A DNA stretch of 64,000 bases from Myrica gale. Lineage: Eukaryota > Streptophyta > Magnoliopsida > Fagales > Myricaceae. The DNA is taken from assembly GCA_963930655.1 (NCBI GenBank), contig OZ005610.1:16993001-17057000 (forward strand), written 5' to 3'. This document shows, piece by piece, positions 42,052 through 55,605 of this stretch. Numbering within the stretch: position 1 is the stretch's first letter; each line of letters begins with the position of its first letter. The notes beneath the pieces are model-generated. The model worked only from the letters and a program-made list of their open reading frames with translations, did not search any database and was not told the DNA's origin. Made by a program: the position numbers and the translations under genes.

Positions 42052-44340
42052 TTGTAATACTCCTAACCTTTTGAGCTACTTTTGAGACTCTCGTCTTAAG
42101 ACTTTCATTTTCACATCTTTCGTATTGTGTTCTTTTCCTTAGTATTTGCTTGATTTGCTTAATTTGTGCATTGTTAGTATTTATCATTTGATTAATTGCT
42201 TATAAGACTTATTTCTTTCAATTTTTAATCTTTGAATAGAGATATATATTTTTAGTGCAAATGCATGTGTTTAAATTGCTTAATTGACTCGATTTTATTT
42301 CCTCTAATATTTTAAGTAATTATGCTCTTTGGTATTTATTTAATTACTTCGGTTTCTAAGTTCATGACTTTAGTATTTTGATTTACTTTTTTTTACTTAC
42401 ATGGCGTATGTGCTTTCTTTCTTTAATTCTTAAATCCTTGAATTATTTCATTTAATGTGCTTAAACGTCTTAATTGACTTGAGTTTTATTCCCCTAAATT
42501 TTAGATTAAGTTGGATAATATTTATTTAATTTCATTTAAATTTAAAATTGGGCTGTCTAGACTCCCGGGGGGCAAAGAACAGACTCCCGGGAGGCCTGAG
42601 TACTAAATGTCTGGGATGACTTAGTATGAACTCCCAGGAGGACCGAGTGCTGTATTCCCGGGATAACCAAGGTACAGGCTCGGAGGCCTTTATGCCCGAC
42701 CAATCTCTAGGAACTGCCTGTATGCCCGGGGATGACCGGGGACAGGTCTAGAAAGCTCGATATACCCGGCTAATCCCCTGGTGCTTGCCTGCATGCGCGG
42801 GATGTCAGAGGACAGGCCTGGTCACGCGGCAAGCTCTCTCAAACCCTTGAATTTTGTCTCATTCCCTTGTCTCATTTCCTTTTCCATTTAGCATGCACAG
42901 TGCATTGAAATTCTAGGCTAATCGGCTTGCATTGTGTGAGATTGTGTATCACCTTTGCAGCTCATGATTACCCAGAAAAAGGGGCAGTGTGCCATTTGGC
43001 TTCTCTTGCCTCTTGCCGCCCATTTGGCCAGCCAAAGGGCTTGCTTCTTGCAGCTCGTTTGGACTCCATCATGACTTGGTTGGTTTAAAGAAAAACCGAC
43101 CAAGCCGTGTAGTGCTAGAAATCCAGTGTGTGTGTCGAGCAAGTGAGCAAAGAGAGATAGGAGAGCATGCAGTCGGAGGAGGAAAAGAGAAGGAGGAGAA
43201 AAGTAAAGGGTAAGAAAGCTAGGAAGTGGCCGGTGGGGGAGGGGGTGTTCGGAAATGGCAATGAACCCTACCTTGCCTCATTTTCTCTCCTCTTTCCCTT
43301 GACCTATCCATCTTTTCTTACTTTTTAACCTAAGTTTTCTAACCACAAGTTATGCATATACTTGCTTTAGGAGATTTTCAGGCCTACCTTGAGCCATCCA
43401 AAAAATTACCAGGGTAAGGGTGTCTTAGAGCATCTTGTGTTGGGAAAAAAAATGAGATTTTGTGTATTTTGCTTACTGTTTAGATGGTAAATACGTTATA
43501 TTTGTTGAATATAAGTAGTTTATGCAAAAACCTAAGTGCTAACATGAGATATTGAACTAGAAATCTCTGCATGTGGAGAATTTTTTATTTTTCTTGAACT
43601 TTGTTCATTCAAAGATATTTTGTGCTGTGTTACAAGCCATATAAGTGGTTAAAAAGAATGTTTTTGAATTCCAATAGGCCACGGGTTGCCTTGGTCCCTG
43701 ATGAACTTGTTGCATGTACGTTTACTTTCTTTTGTGATGAGTTCTACATGCATTGGTTGTGAAATATTGTGATGAAAGGTTCTTGATGTTAGCCGAATGA
43801 CATGGAAAGGATTTTGTGGATGAAATAGCAGATCAAAGCCATAGAAAATGAAGCCAAGAGGGCTTGAGATGAAATTTTAAAGCAATATGGCCATGCATGT
43901 ATGTTTGAATGGTTTTTTTGAAAAATGTTTTGAAGTTGCATGTGATCTGTTGTTGATCTGTACATAAATGATTGCTGTGATTATGTTATTTCATTTATGA
44001 TGATTTAAGTTTATTAGATCTAATGTTTTTTTTGCATGAAAACGTCACATGCATAGAGAAAAATTAGAGTTTTAGGGTGAAAACCATTGCTGTCCAAAAC
44101 GTGCCAATCAAATCCTTGGATTATTTGCATGAAAATTGGTAGACCTGTATTTTAGGGTCACAGTAGATCCTAGTACAAATTTCAAATCAATCGGAGGTCG
44201 AAAATGCTCTCGGGGGTCTCTAAGGGCAGTTTCGTCATTTCCCACAAAACGTGAGGGTAAAAAGGTACAAACAGAGAAAATAACTTTATGGTTGTGTAGA
44301 GCATGAAAAATAGATGGGAAAGCCCAAATTTGAATTAAAT
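42052..44340 (+). mobile_element. Probable long Gypsy LTR or leader, limits uncertain
   Basis: TGTAATACTCCTAACC at 42052 resembles the start of a Gypsy LTR. The following 2.3 kb has the look of the long LTRs in this window (purine-rich tract and GGCCG, CCGAATG motifs; no coding) and leads into Gypsy protease/RT at 44345. At 42550-42830 there are degenerate repeats of CTCCCGGGAGG and TGCCTG(T/C)ATGC(C/G)CGGG. The right edge of any LTR was not found. Confidence 0.4.
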
Positions 44341-44344
44341 TAGG

Positions 44345-45328
44345 ATGAAAGCAGTCAATTCCGAAGCTAAACAAGTGGCAGAGGTGGCATAAAAGATATG
44401 CATTTGAGTGGGAGATTGGAATGGGAAGGTGGAGTTTCTGGTGGTTCCCTTGGATGATTTCGATATCATCCTTGGAAACGAGTTCCTGATATAAGTGAAG
44501 GCAATGATGATGTCATTTTGCAGAGGACTCCTCATTGCAGATGAGAGGCAGTCATGTATGACCTAAAGGCAAAGAGAAGCTTTCAGGCACAAAGAATGGC
44601 GTGGTGTCAGACATTCCAGTGAAGCATGGGTTACAAAATGGACATCCAAGATACTTGACATAATTGTTGGAGATCAAGCCCGAAGTCTTGGTGGAAGTCC
44701 CTGATGTGATCATGGACGTGCTGAGGGAGTTTGGAGACATGATGCTTCTAGAGCTACCGAAGGAGAAGTGGATCATCGAATTGACTTGGTGCCTGGAGCT
44801 AAACAGTCTACCCAAGCTCCTTACCGAATGAGTCCAAAAGAGCAAACAGAGTTGAGGAAGCAGTAGGGTGAGCTGCTAGAATCCGATTCCATTCAACCGT
44901 CAAAGGCGCCCTATAGAGTACTAGTGCTGTTTTAGAGGAAACAAGATGGCTTTATGCGGATGTGCATAGACTATTGGGCCCAGAACAAGGTAACAGTTAA
45001 GAATAAGTATCATGTAACTCTTATTCAAGATCTTCTTGATAGGTGGAGCCAATCAACCTACTTCATGAAGCTGGACCTGCTGTCAGGATATTGCCAGGTG
45101 CAAATTACTGAGGGAGATGAGCAGAAGACCACATGTGTAACTCGGTATGGCTCATACGAGTTCCTAGGATGCCTTTCGGCCACACAAATTCTCAACGAAT
45201 TTTTGCAATCTGATGAATGATGTCTTCCATGAATACCTCGATCACTTCAAGGTAGTTTATTTGGCTGACATTGTCATTTACAGTGGGTTTATGGACGACC
45301 ACGTGCAGCATTTGCAGAAATTGTTTCT
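44345..45328 (+). mobile_element. Gypsy (Tekay/Del-like) protease and reverse transcriptase remnant
   Basis: Recognisable parts in order: the protease end (VPLDDFDIILGNEFL), the pol linker (DHRIDLVPGAKQ, APYRMSPKEQTELRKQ) and RT (MRMCIDYWAQNKVTVKNKY, FMKLDLLSGYCQVQI, TCVTRYGSYEFL, then the start of the catalytic region). It stops abruptly at 45328 where other sequence with a TGTCATAACCC start joins. Broken, several breaks. Confidence 0.8.
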
Positions 45329-45436
45329 GTCATAACCCTAGTTTTCATTCAACATAACACGCATTTTTGTGAAAACAAGTTTTGATTTAGTAGTGCATTG
45401 AAGCGAAACTAGTGAATTAGTGTATTGATTAGTGAG

Positions 45437-47530
45437 ATTGTGTCACGCCCTGTGCCTATACGTATTATGCTCACTTATAGAGATAGTACGTACACAGTCA
45501 AAGATTATGACATGAACTATTCCCATACAAGTACCAACTGTTTTGACCTTGAAAAGCTCAGCGGAAGGTTTACTTGAAATATTATGGTAATATAATACTT
45601 AGGAAAAACGTATTAAGAGAATAACGCAATTTAGGGAAAAGACAGTGAATCAACGTAATTTAAACCTTTTGGAAATGTCTAATATTTTAAAACCTTTAAT
45701 ACTAAAGAAAGCTTAAGGATGTAGAAATGAGGTCAGAATAAATACGAAAAGAATTTTTTTTTAAACAATAAAATAAAAGTTTTATGTTACTAAACACGGT
45801 TTTCCAAAACGTGCCCTTCATGAGGACTACAAAACAGGTCGAATAGATAAAAAAGTGGGAGCACTCTAAAGCTTGCCAAGCCTATACAACCGTGTTTTAA
45901 GGGCTTAACATACATCGCAAGAAAGGAAGGCAAAAGGAACTACAACTAAACCAAGGTCCTCTAGTCCTCCTCATCAATGTCGGAGGTGAGATCAATAATG
46001 CCGATCTCCTGGGAAACTCAGCTGCACTCTGCTGGTGGGGCCGGGGGAGTGGGGTTGAGTCTAAGGAACTGGGGTGGAACATCAACCAACCTGAAATCCT
46101 CGACCCTGGGTAGCGAAGGTTCCTTGAGGTACCAACTGGGCTCATGCTACACTAATATCTAAAAGGTATTCGAGACCTAGGCTCAAATATTCAAGACTAG
46201 CACGTAGGGATCAAGGTCTATGATTTGCTTGTTCTCGTACAACTTTATCTTCTGAAACCACGACATCACATACAAGAAACGAAAAATAAAAAGGGGTGAG
46301 TCATACGGACTCAGTAAGGTGGGGAAGGGGATGTGCCACATATACAATTTAGCACTAATGAATACACTAAGCAAAGGAATAGATAACAATAAAAACATTT
46401 CAAATTTATGCTCGATGCAATGCAAGAATGATGCATCTCGATCTCCGGTCATCTTTCTTTCTTTTTTCGGTCCGGTAAAGGTGTCCCTACTGCATTCTGT
46501 TTAACCCCATAGTCAGGGTTGTGAGTCCCTACTCTCCTCTGGGACTGTCCCGTGCATCACACACACTAGGACGCTGGTTAGGCAAGCCTCGTACCATTGC
46601 TTAGGGAAACCACCCACTATTTCCATTAGTGGTGGCTTGCATGTTTCCCAATGAAATGCTTTCCGGTCAGGATCACCTCTGGGTATATGTTTTTTCCGGT
46701 CTTTCAATTCATTCCATACCCATGAAATGATTATGCATCACTTGATAAAATATGACATTATTTTCTTCAATAATAAAGAATATAAGCATGTGCAATTTCA
46801 CAAACTCATAAAAGCTTAAATAAGAAAGAATGCAATTATGTACAATTTCATAAATTTGTAAAAGCTATTTTATTCTAAAAGAATGATTTAATTCGTTCTC
46901 TTTTATTCTGTCAGCTCATTTCCTTACTTATTGCATTTCTAAACTGTGTTCCAATTCTCAAGGCGTAATGGTTATATTTATTGTCATATTTTCCTCTTTT
47001 GTTTATTTCTAGATTTAATGCTTAACTAATTTATTTTTCGTATACTATTTTGATACCGGGGTTAACCGGAGAAAGAGCGTGACACCTCGCGAGCACCTCA
47101 GAATGGTTGAAATGAGGTAAATGGACACCTCAGAAATAATAATGGAGACCTCGAGAATAGTATTGGGACCTCGGAAAGTGATAACCCGAGATAGATAGAC
47201 ACCTCGGAATAGGAATGGAGACATCATGATGTTACAAACAAGGTCAGGAAAGTGTACGGGTATCTCGGAAACACACTAACTCACACACTCGGATAGATAA
47301 GCTCACCATCCAAGTAGAACACAATGAGATACATGAGTATATAATATATGCAAATAATGTACTGTGACTACAATGTTATATATGAAAAACTCAATTTATT
47401 TAGTGCTTAGAGTACAATAAAGAAATTACAATATAATCACAATATATATATATATATATATATATATTACCAATGGGTGTACTAGGTGGACCACGGTTTG
47501 TAGACGGGTTACCAGGTTGCTTACTTTGAA
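45437..47530 (-). mobile_element. Reverse-oriented long Gypsy LTR fragment, right edge unclear
   Basis: TGTCACGCCCTGTGCC at 45437 is the reverse complement of the GGGGCGTGACA-type LTR end. GAGTCATACGGACTCAGTAAG near 46300 mirrors the TTACTGAGTC...GACTCA landmark at 3064 and 51390. CAGGGTTGTG near 46514 mirrors CACAACCCTGA. So this is a third LTR of the long Gypsy family in the opposite orientation. 47090-47230 has short repeats of ACACCTCGGAAT type. Confidence 0.6.
47442..47468. repeat. (AT)n microsatellite
   Basis: Thirteen or so AT units within the Gypsy LTR cluster. Confidence 0.95.
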
Positions 47531-48129
47531 AGGAATAAATCTTGGATTAGAAAGAGAATGATGAAGGCGAGCCATGGAAGCAAGAAACAGAGAACATAAC
47601 AGCAGATAAAATAAAAATAATTTTGAAGACCCCTTGTGTGAGACCCCGATTTTCCCCTACGTAATTGCTTATGTATTATTTTTATTTTTCCAATGTAATA
47701 GTTTTTATTTCTTAATGGGGCCATGTTTTGGCCAATGTATGGCCTAATTTTTATGTTATGGTATTTCGATTAAAATGGGATTTTAATTCATAAAATCCCT
47801 TTAAATAGTTTCAATGCCATTTTATGCAAGTATAAATTATATTAAGAGCCGAAATTTGCAAGTAAGTTCCTCTTTTAAAATTGATATTTTTCATTTACCT
47901 AATATGATTTATGGACCTTATAATTTGAATTATGCTTTAATAATTTCCTTGTATAAGCCGAAATTATTAATAGATTAAGTAATTAAATTCTTTTGAATAC
48001 ATGGATTAAATAATGTATGTGACATGTAATATTATGATGTGTTCTATAGAATTTCCATGTGAATATTCAAAGATAAGCTATGTAGTTATGTGATATGTTT
48101 AGAAATGATTTAATTGACAAGCACACTTG

Positions 48130-48313
48130 CTTATCATAGTGATAAGCAAGCATGATAAGTTAGGAAACTTTTAGAGTGATAAGGCCTTGTGATTATTGTA
48201 GAGATAGGCTAAGGCCATTATCACATGATAAGATATCATACTTGTAAGGTGATAAGCTATTGGAATGGATAGATAAGCAAGAGAGCTTATAAAGTGATAA
48301 GTTAGGTGATAAG
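48130..48313 (+). promoter_or_regulatory. Cluster of GATAAG motifs in the LTR
   Basis: Eight GATAAG hexamers (48141, 48154, 48178, 48227, 48251, 48272, 48296, 48308) and one inverted copy (48130) lie within 184 bp. GATAAG is the plant I-box/GATA-factor site. The cluster is in the 5' part of the 4.1 kb LTR. A regulatory role is inference; local duplication of an AT-rich motif would also give this. Confidence 0.5.
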
Positions 48314-50453
48314 TGAAAACCAAGTTGAAAGTTAGTTGCAATTCAATGTGGAAGTAACTAGGTTGGTTGGAAAGCAACCAAACTAAGCAAATAGGGCTTT
48401 TACGTGAAAGGCAAGGAGAAGAAAGTTTAAAGCCAAAGTGAGGTGCCATGTGATGTGTAAGAGATGTGTAAGAAGGTGTAAGTGTGTAAGAATTGTTAAG
48501 ACAAAACATTGAAGTAAAAAGAGAAGAGAAAAGCAAAGAGAAGGGGTGATGGTCGATGGACTCATGGGAGGAGAGAGAGTGATGTAATTTAAACACAAGC
48601 TTGGCTAAGGGGACAAGATTTGATGGGGAGAAAAGATGAAAGAAAGAGAGAGAGAAGGATGTGGACATGGCCTTGGTCGGCCAACCCCTCCATTCATCCC
48701 CCCTCCCTCTTTCAAATTCTCTCATGACCATTCTCTCTCTCAACCCTATGTCATAGCCTTAGGGTTGCATGGGGAGACTCAATCTCACACAAACCCTTTG
48801 CAAATGCCATGACCGAATCCCTCATTTCACTCAACTCTCTCCCATTCCAAGCCTTGGCCGAATATTGCAAACCTCTCCATTCTCTCCTATTTTCAAGCCT
48901 TGACCGAACCTCACACTCAAGAGTTCAAGGTTTGTTCATTTCATTTTGCATCTAAACCACTTCCATCTAGCTTGCCAAAACCCATTCCAAAAGCCAAATA
49001 AATCTCTCTTGTTGTAGACAAAAATCCTACCATGAAAACCTAGCCATTTGACACCATTATTCTTCAAACTTACCATGTCCTCTTCACCACCATAGAGCTT
49101 CTTTTAAACCAAGCTTGGTCATTTCTAAGGAGGGTGGACCGAATCTTTGAAGGAGGAAAAGGATAGGAAAAGTTGGTAAAGAGTAAAGGTAAGATTAGTT
49201 CATTGATGTTCTTGCCTTAAGCATCACAAGTACTAACCATAGATGTTTTATTTTCTAGGTGCTCAAGCTTGGACAAACAACAAGGTAAGGCAAAAATGGT
49301 TTTTGTTGGGTATAGCATAAGTGGCCGAATGGTTCATGTATAGATCTTGAAGTGTTAGTTTGTTAAATGCCTTGATGTTGTTGGATCTTGGATGCTTAGG
49401 AACCCTAGGTTGTTTACATGCTAGATCTAACCATGGAAGCCCTAGATCTAAGGTTGTATGTGAAGAAAATGTAAATGGAGAACAATGCAAGCTAAATGAA
49501 GTTAGATATAAGTTTTGATATGTTGGGTTGATGAAAAATGATATCTTTGTTTAGATCTATGGATATTAGTGTGAATAAAGAGTAGATCTATTGTTGATGG
49601 AATTATTTGATAAAAAGGATTAAGTGTATGCATGCTAATTAGGTCACAAATGCAAAGGATATGCATGATATGATTTTTAGCATGAAAAGGGTACATTTTG
49701 GGGTAAGGCCGAAAATAAGCTATGTGGATTTTCATGTATAGTTTTGAATATGTGTAGATCTGGACATTGGCCTTAACATGTGCAAGATTTATGACCTTAA
49801 TGCATAGTAGATGATTATGTTAAGTATTGGAAGCATGCATATTGAAGGAAATAAAAGAAAACTAATCATTGGGTAAAAACATGAGTTGGCCGAATGCCAT
49901 GAGTATGGTGTATGGTATTGGTATTTTGATTTATAGATATTAGGTTGTGAAATTGTTGATTGGAGGATGGGATCACCCTTGGAGAAAAGTTGTGATTAAT
50001 TGGTGCATAAATGGTAGTGGCCGAAAGTTTTAAGAAAAGTTAACCCTAAGTGCAATTCATGATTTATGCATTTTCATTGTTGTGTTGGATAAAAAAATTA
50101 GGGTTAGGCTAGTTGGAATAATATTGTAGAGCCATGATCTTTTATTAAATATTATTGGAACCCTAGTTAAGTTTTACTCGGGTTTTATTTGAGGTTTAAA
50201 GTCTAAGTTAAGATTTAATCATGAATAATTTATTAATAGTTAGATATAAGATTTAATGTAGTACGTGTAATAAAAGAGACTTAGGTTTAAGTCTAAACCT
50301 ATGAGTATTATTTAACCCTAATCGAGACATGTACATGGATCAATATATTTTTATTTCAATAAAAATATTAATGATTTAATAAACTAAGTTTTGAATATTT
50401 GTTAAGGAAAAGAATAAAATAATTATTTTGTAATTAAATGAATTTCAGTAATA

Positions 50454-50488
<35 letters not shown>
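50454..50488. repeat. (TA)n microsatellite with imperfections
   Basis: An alternating TA tract interrupted by GT and AC steps, inside the 4.1 kb LTR. Confidence 0.9.
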
Positions 50489-53400
50489 CTTCGATTGATG
50501 ACTGATTTCAAAAAGAAATGATTTCATAATTCTTAAAGTCTAAAAGAATATTTGAATCGCTTGTAGGCGATCCACGTGTCTGTATATACGAACAAGAAGA
50601 CCAAGAGTAAGTGGATACTGTAAGTGGACAGTAAGTATTTCTTTTCAAAACTGGAATGACACACTGCATCGTTTCATGAATATGCATGAATTCTAAGAAA
50701 ACATGACATGATATGAATTTCATGAACAAGCATGAATTTTAAGCAAGTATGAATTTTAAGCAAGCATGACATGACATGTGCATTGCATGAATTTTTCAAG
50801 AAGAAAGTTATGCAATGATTTTTATGGAAATAATATGAGAAGTTTTATGAAACGATAAGTTAAGTTAAGGGGCACCGGTTGGTACCGTACCATCAAGTTG
50901 GACTCCCATACCGAAGGACATTTATGAGAAGGATGGGTGAATCCAAGAGGTTGTGCAAGCCACACTGAAGGACAGTGAGAAGGTGTGGTGCCTCCAAGGG
51001 TCGTGTCTAGCCATCAGGCCTGGGGCCACTTCAAGGGCTAGCTCGACCAGATGTTAAGGTCTCCAAGGGAATTCGGGGACGGTTCCGAAGGGAACGCACA
51101 ACCCTGACTTCAGGGGTCAAATGGAGCGAGCCCGCAAATAAAAGACATGAAATAATTATGATAAGGCCAACAAGGGCACAAGTACGAAAGAAAGATTTTA
51201 AGGGCCAAGGGCCAGTTTTACAAGCAAGTATGAAAGAAAGTGGTTTCCAAGGGCCTGGGGCCGAAAAACACTAAACAAGAGCATATGCATAATTCATGAG
51301 CATGCATATGCATCAATTATCAAGTTTTCTTTCTTTCATGATTAAGCAAGCATGAGTCAAGAGCATGATTTAAGTTTTACGTTTTTCCCTTACTGAGTCT
51401 TTTTGACTCACGTTTTTAAAATTGTGTCATTCCAGATGTATCAGGTGAAGAGAGTCAAGAGGACTACCTGACCTAGATGCCCAAGATATTATGTTTCGCA
51501 TTTTGTTGATAGTGACACGAGCGTCACTAATTGGGTTCTAATATGTTAATTATATGTTTTGTATGAACTTAATGAGAACCCTGTTTATGTAAGTATTTGC
51601 TCGAACCCCTCGCGATCCTATACGTTTCCGCCGTAATCAAGTAAGAATATAAGTAAGAACGCTGGAGTCATCCGGGGGATAGCTCGCGGCTGTCACGGTC
51701 CCTGCGGGATGCCGTTTGGGGCGTGACACCCTGTAAAGGAACAAGCTTTGTTTCGCACCAGCACTTGAGCAATGAATTCTCTGTCAAACTGGTATCAACT
51801 TGAGAATGTTTTTAAAATAAGTTTACTTGTAAAATAAGAAAATAATTACTTAAACCAGCCATGAAGGCGGTATGCATGTTTGCAGAGAAGGGATAACACA
51901 GAGATCTACTTGGAAACTTGATTTACTTCAAAGAACAAATGACTTACAAGATTGACTAACAAGAACAATCAAGTAAGAAGACATTGACATTATGTTCTTA
52001 GACTTAAATAGGCATGGGTTACTAAGGATAAAAAGACTTGAGGGAGAGAGAGTTCAGAAATCTGAAATGGAATTCTGATCACAAATGACCTAGGCTTCAT
52101 ATGTCGTCTTCTAGATTGAAGGCATAAGGATCTTGACTGTCTTGGAAAACTGGATCCAAGAAATTGGGCCTTGATTGAATTGCAGCAGAAGAGTGAGATG
52201 AGGTTGGGTTGTGCTCATCTGGATCTTGTCCACTGATCTTGGTGACTTCGAGCTGCAACTGATGGCACAACTCTTAGAGATCTTCTTTACTTTGAACTTG
52301 GTTCATAGCAGAGACTAGAGCAGTTTGGAGATTGGTTTTCTCGACTAGGAACTGAGAGACAACAAAAAATTCTTGTGGCTGAGGAAATTCCTTTTTTATT
52401 TGTTCAATAATCCTGTGGATATTGAATTTGTCCCACCATTTAACCTGGAAACGGCGAGCACAAATGTTCTGACTTACTTGGTAATCCCATTTGAGAATCC
52501 ACGGGATCTTGTACTTACTTACGAACAGGCAGAGTGTTGGGAACTGACTATTATGAACTGTGACTTGGACTAGATTGCCAAATCGAGCCATTGCTTCCTG
52601 AAGCTGAATGGGAATAATATTGGTAATGGGACCAAATAATTGCCACAAATGGAGGAACCAAACTGGAAGTTGACTTGTGAACTTGTTGTCGAAGTTCATG
52701 AACCAAGAATGAGAGAAATTCTCATTTTGGTAAAGGAGGACATTTGACCAGGCTTCAATATAATCGTAATAGTTGAAGCCGATGGGTTACCTGAAAGTTC
52801 TTTCTGAATGAAGGGATGAGAGCCCCATTCTTGACATGAAAGAATTTTGACTATGAATAACTTGTGAAAAGTTATTCGCTTCTGAGTAGGATCAAAACCT
52901 ATCCATAATGGGTTCAATCTTGACAGATTTTGGATGGAGAAGGATGACCTTATAGAAACCTATTGACTTATTAGGATGCACTGGAACGAAATGCCATTTG
53001 GGAGGCAAATAGGCTCGGAGCAGTTTACCATGTTGAACCCGGAGAAGGGCTTCTTGATCTTTTTGACTTGGACCAATTTCAGATGTGAGCAAATGCTTGT
53101 GACAATGCTCAACATGGAAGATATTCTGAAGAACATCTTTGACTATAAAATCTGAAGGATTCTTCTGAACATGAGGAATTTTATTTTGTAGTCTAGACAG
53201 AGACTGGGCCGTACTTGGTAGTCTTAACGGAGATTGGGCCGTATATGTAGGCTTACCATACTGACTTGTGAGTGCATGGGCTGAAGAAGAAGGCCTGATA
53301 GAAGAGGGCCGAACTCTTTGAATTGGTTGGGAAGGATGACCTAATAACTAGAAACGGTTACTTGTTGAGGTTTGACCTGGAGGACCAAGTGAGACTAACA

Positions 53401-55332
53401 AATGGTCAGGGAGTAACTTGGGTGTATCTGGTGACTTGTTTGACTTGGCAGGTTATTTACCGTGGGGTTTAGGAGCCATGAGAATCCTGCAAAAATTCAC
53501 GGGTAAGGAAGTCAAGAATACTGTTTTGACTTCCTTGGATGTACTCAAGATCAAAATCAAAAGCATTGAGAATGACTTGTCATCGTGCAAAAATCTGTTT
53601 AGATGCAATGTTTTTCACATCTTTTTCTAAAACAAATTTTTTTCTTTTGCAATCAACTCGTACTAAAAACTTTTGATTTATTAAATCACCTTGAAATTTA
53701 CTTATGCATAGTACTATAGATAAAATTTCTTTTAATAGTACTATAGTTCTGCTGTGCTGAATTCCAATTGCCGGAATGATATCTGACTAATTCTTCAGCT
53801 GAATCAGGTTTGACTTTTTGTTTGAGAATGCTACCATAACCAATTTCAGAGGCATCTGTCTCAACAATTTTGAAGGCTAAGGGTAAAGGAATGCCAAGGC
53901 AAGGGAGAGACTTGACATGTGACTTGATTTGTTTGACCATAGAAGCGTGTTCTTCAGTCCATGGAGGAGGATTTTTCTGAAGATGTTGGAACAAAGGTTT
54001 ACATAGATGCCTTAAATGATGATAGAATTCAGCAATGTAATTGAGAGAACCTAAAAACCTTTGGATTTGGGTTTTCTCTAGCATGACATCTAGGAATTTA
54101 TCAGCAAATTGAAGGGATCTGTCTATGGGATGAATTTGACCTTGGTCAATGTTGTAACCTAAAAATCTGACTTTGGTTTGAAACAACCTGATCTTAGGGG
54201 AAGAGACCACTAGACCATTTGACTTGATGATTTGGATAAACTTATGGAGGTGTTTCCAGTGTTCTTCGATTGACTTAGAGAAGACTAACACATCATCAAT
54301 ATAAACGATAGTAAAATGACTATAGGGACTAAAAATGTCATTCATAACATTTTGGAATTCACTTGGAGTATTTTTCAAACTGAAGGGCATTACATTCCAT
54401 TTATAATGTCCAAAGGGTGTGGTGAAGTATACCTATCGGGCTCATAGACTTGGATTTGATAGAAGCTGCTCTTCATATTAAATTTACTAAAAATAGTGGC
54501 TGCTGACAGACGACCGATAAGATCGCGTTTCTCAAGAATGGGATAACGAATCCATTGAAGGACCTTATTCAATAGTTTTTAATTGATAGCCATGCGAGGA
54601 ACTCCTCTTTCTATTTCTGCATTTTTGTAAACATAAAAAAGCAGAACAAGACAAAGGGAATTTAATATGACGAAAGATGTCTTTACTTAGAAGATCATGG
54701 ATTTCTTTTTTGCAGACTTCCATCATCTCTTGATTCATCTGTATAGGACGAGCTTTAGTGAGAATATTTTTCTCACTAAAATCAGGTTCATGAGGGAGTT
54801 TTACTATGTGTTGCTTTCTATGCCAGAAAGCATTTGGAACATCATAACAGATTTGTTGTTCTAATTTTACCTGAAATGACTTAATCTGTTGTTGGATGGA
54901 TTGACTTAAGAGTTGCTCTTCAACTCTTTTGAATTTGATTTCTTCTTTAAGAAAATCAGGATGTTGAGTTTTACTTACAATAAAATTTAATGTTTTACTT
55001 ATAGAGGCTTCCTGTAACAAGGTAAGTTCTCTAGGTCTGGGAGGACTAACGAATTCAAAGGTGACTTTCTGACCTAAGATGGTGTTTGTAAGACCCTCGC
55101 TACTTGTGGTGAAGGGATACAATAGACAAATAAAAGGAGGACCTAAAATGACCTTTTGATCTGGTAAATTTTTTACTAAAATGAAAGATGACTTAAAGCA
55201 AACATTATCTTTACAGATATGTGCTTTGGATAACTTGTACTGGATACCCATCGAACTACCATTGGCAGAATGAAGACGTTCCTTTGTCTTCTCACAGTAT
55301 TTGGTGGGTATAAGACCTTCCTAGATACAATT

Positions 55333-55605
55333 GAGTGATAGATTGATCGACGTTTGAAGAACGTTCGACCGAAGGAATGAGTTAGCCCACGCTTTTTCGA
55401 AGAATCCTGTACCCATGGGCATACGGCTTGGCAGGCCTTCCCTTTCCGCCGGAGCTTCATGGGTGTTGCCCCGTTCCCCAATTAGATGTTTGGATGTGAG
55501 CTATACTCCGCGAGGAGCCAAACGGGCGTATGGCCTTGCCTTGCCATTTGACCTCTCTTCCCGTGTGAGTAGGAATGCTCAGTGACAACCTCTCAATTGT
55601 CACCG
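55333..55605. other. GC-rich foreign insert in the pararetrovirus, possibly mitochondrial DNA
   Basis: This 270-bp block is markedly GC-richer than its surroundings and separates two parts of the viral protease region. ACAATTGAG at its left and CTCAATTGT at its right are inverted to each other. Phrases such as GCATACGGCTTGGCAGGCC and GAGCCAAACGGGCG remind me of plant mitochondrial group II intron DNA, but I could not confirm a source. It may be filler DNA from break repair. Confidence 0.35.

Larger units (their letters stand above)
47637..51728 (+). mobile_element. Gypsy (Tekay/Del-like) solo LTR, 4.1 kb
   Basis: Begins TGTGAGACCCCGATTTTCC and ends GGGGCGTGACA, with near-identical 5-bp flanks CCTTG (47632-47636) and CCCTG (51729-51733). 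Its 3' third aligns with 2335-3511 (ACTGGAATGACACACTGCAT, GGTACCGTACCATC, CCATACCGAAGGACATTTA, CGCACAACCCTGA, TTACTGAGTCTTTTTGACTC). No gag or pol is inside. It is 1.2 kb longer than the relative at 609-3511, so LTR length varies widely in this family. Confidence 0.75.

Noticed and set aside
48171-48743. 190-residue minus-strand frame
   Set aside because: It is antisense to the 4.1 kb LTR, low in complexity (Ser/Leu/His/Tyr) and shows no domain. The open frame follows from GATAAG-type repeats and purine runs.
55176-55481. 101-residue minus-strand frame spanning the viral protease and the GC-rich block
   Set aside because: It runs across an insertion junction, so it is not a real protein.
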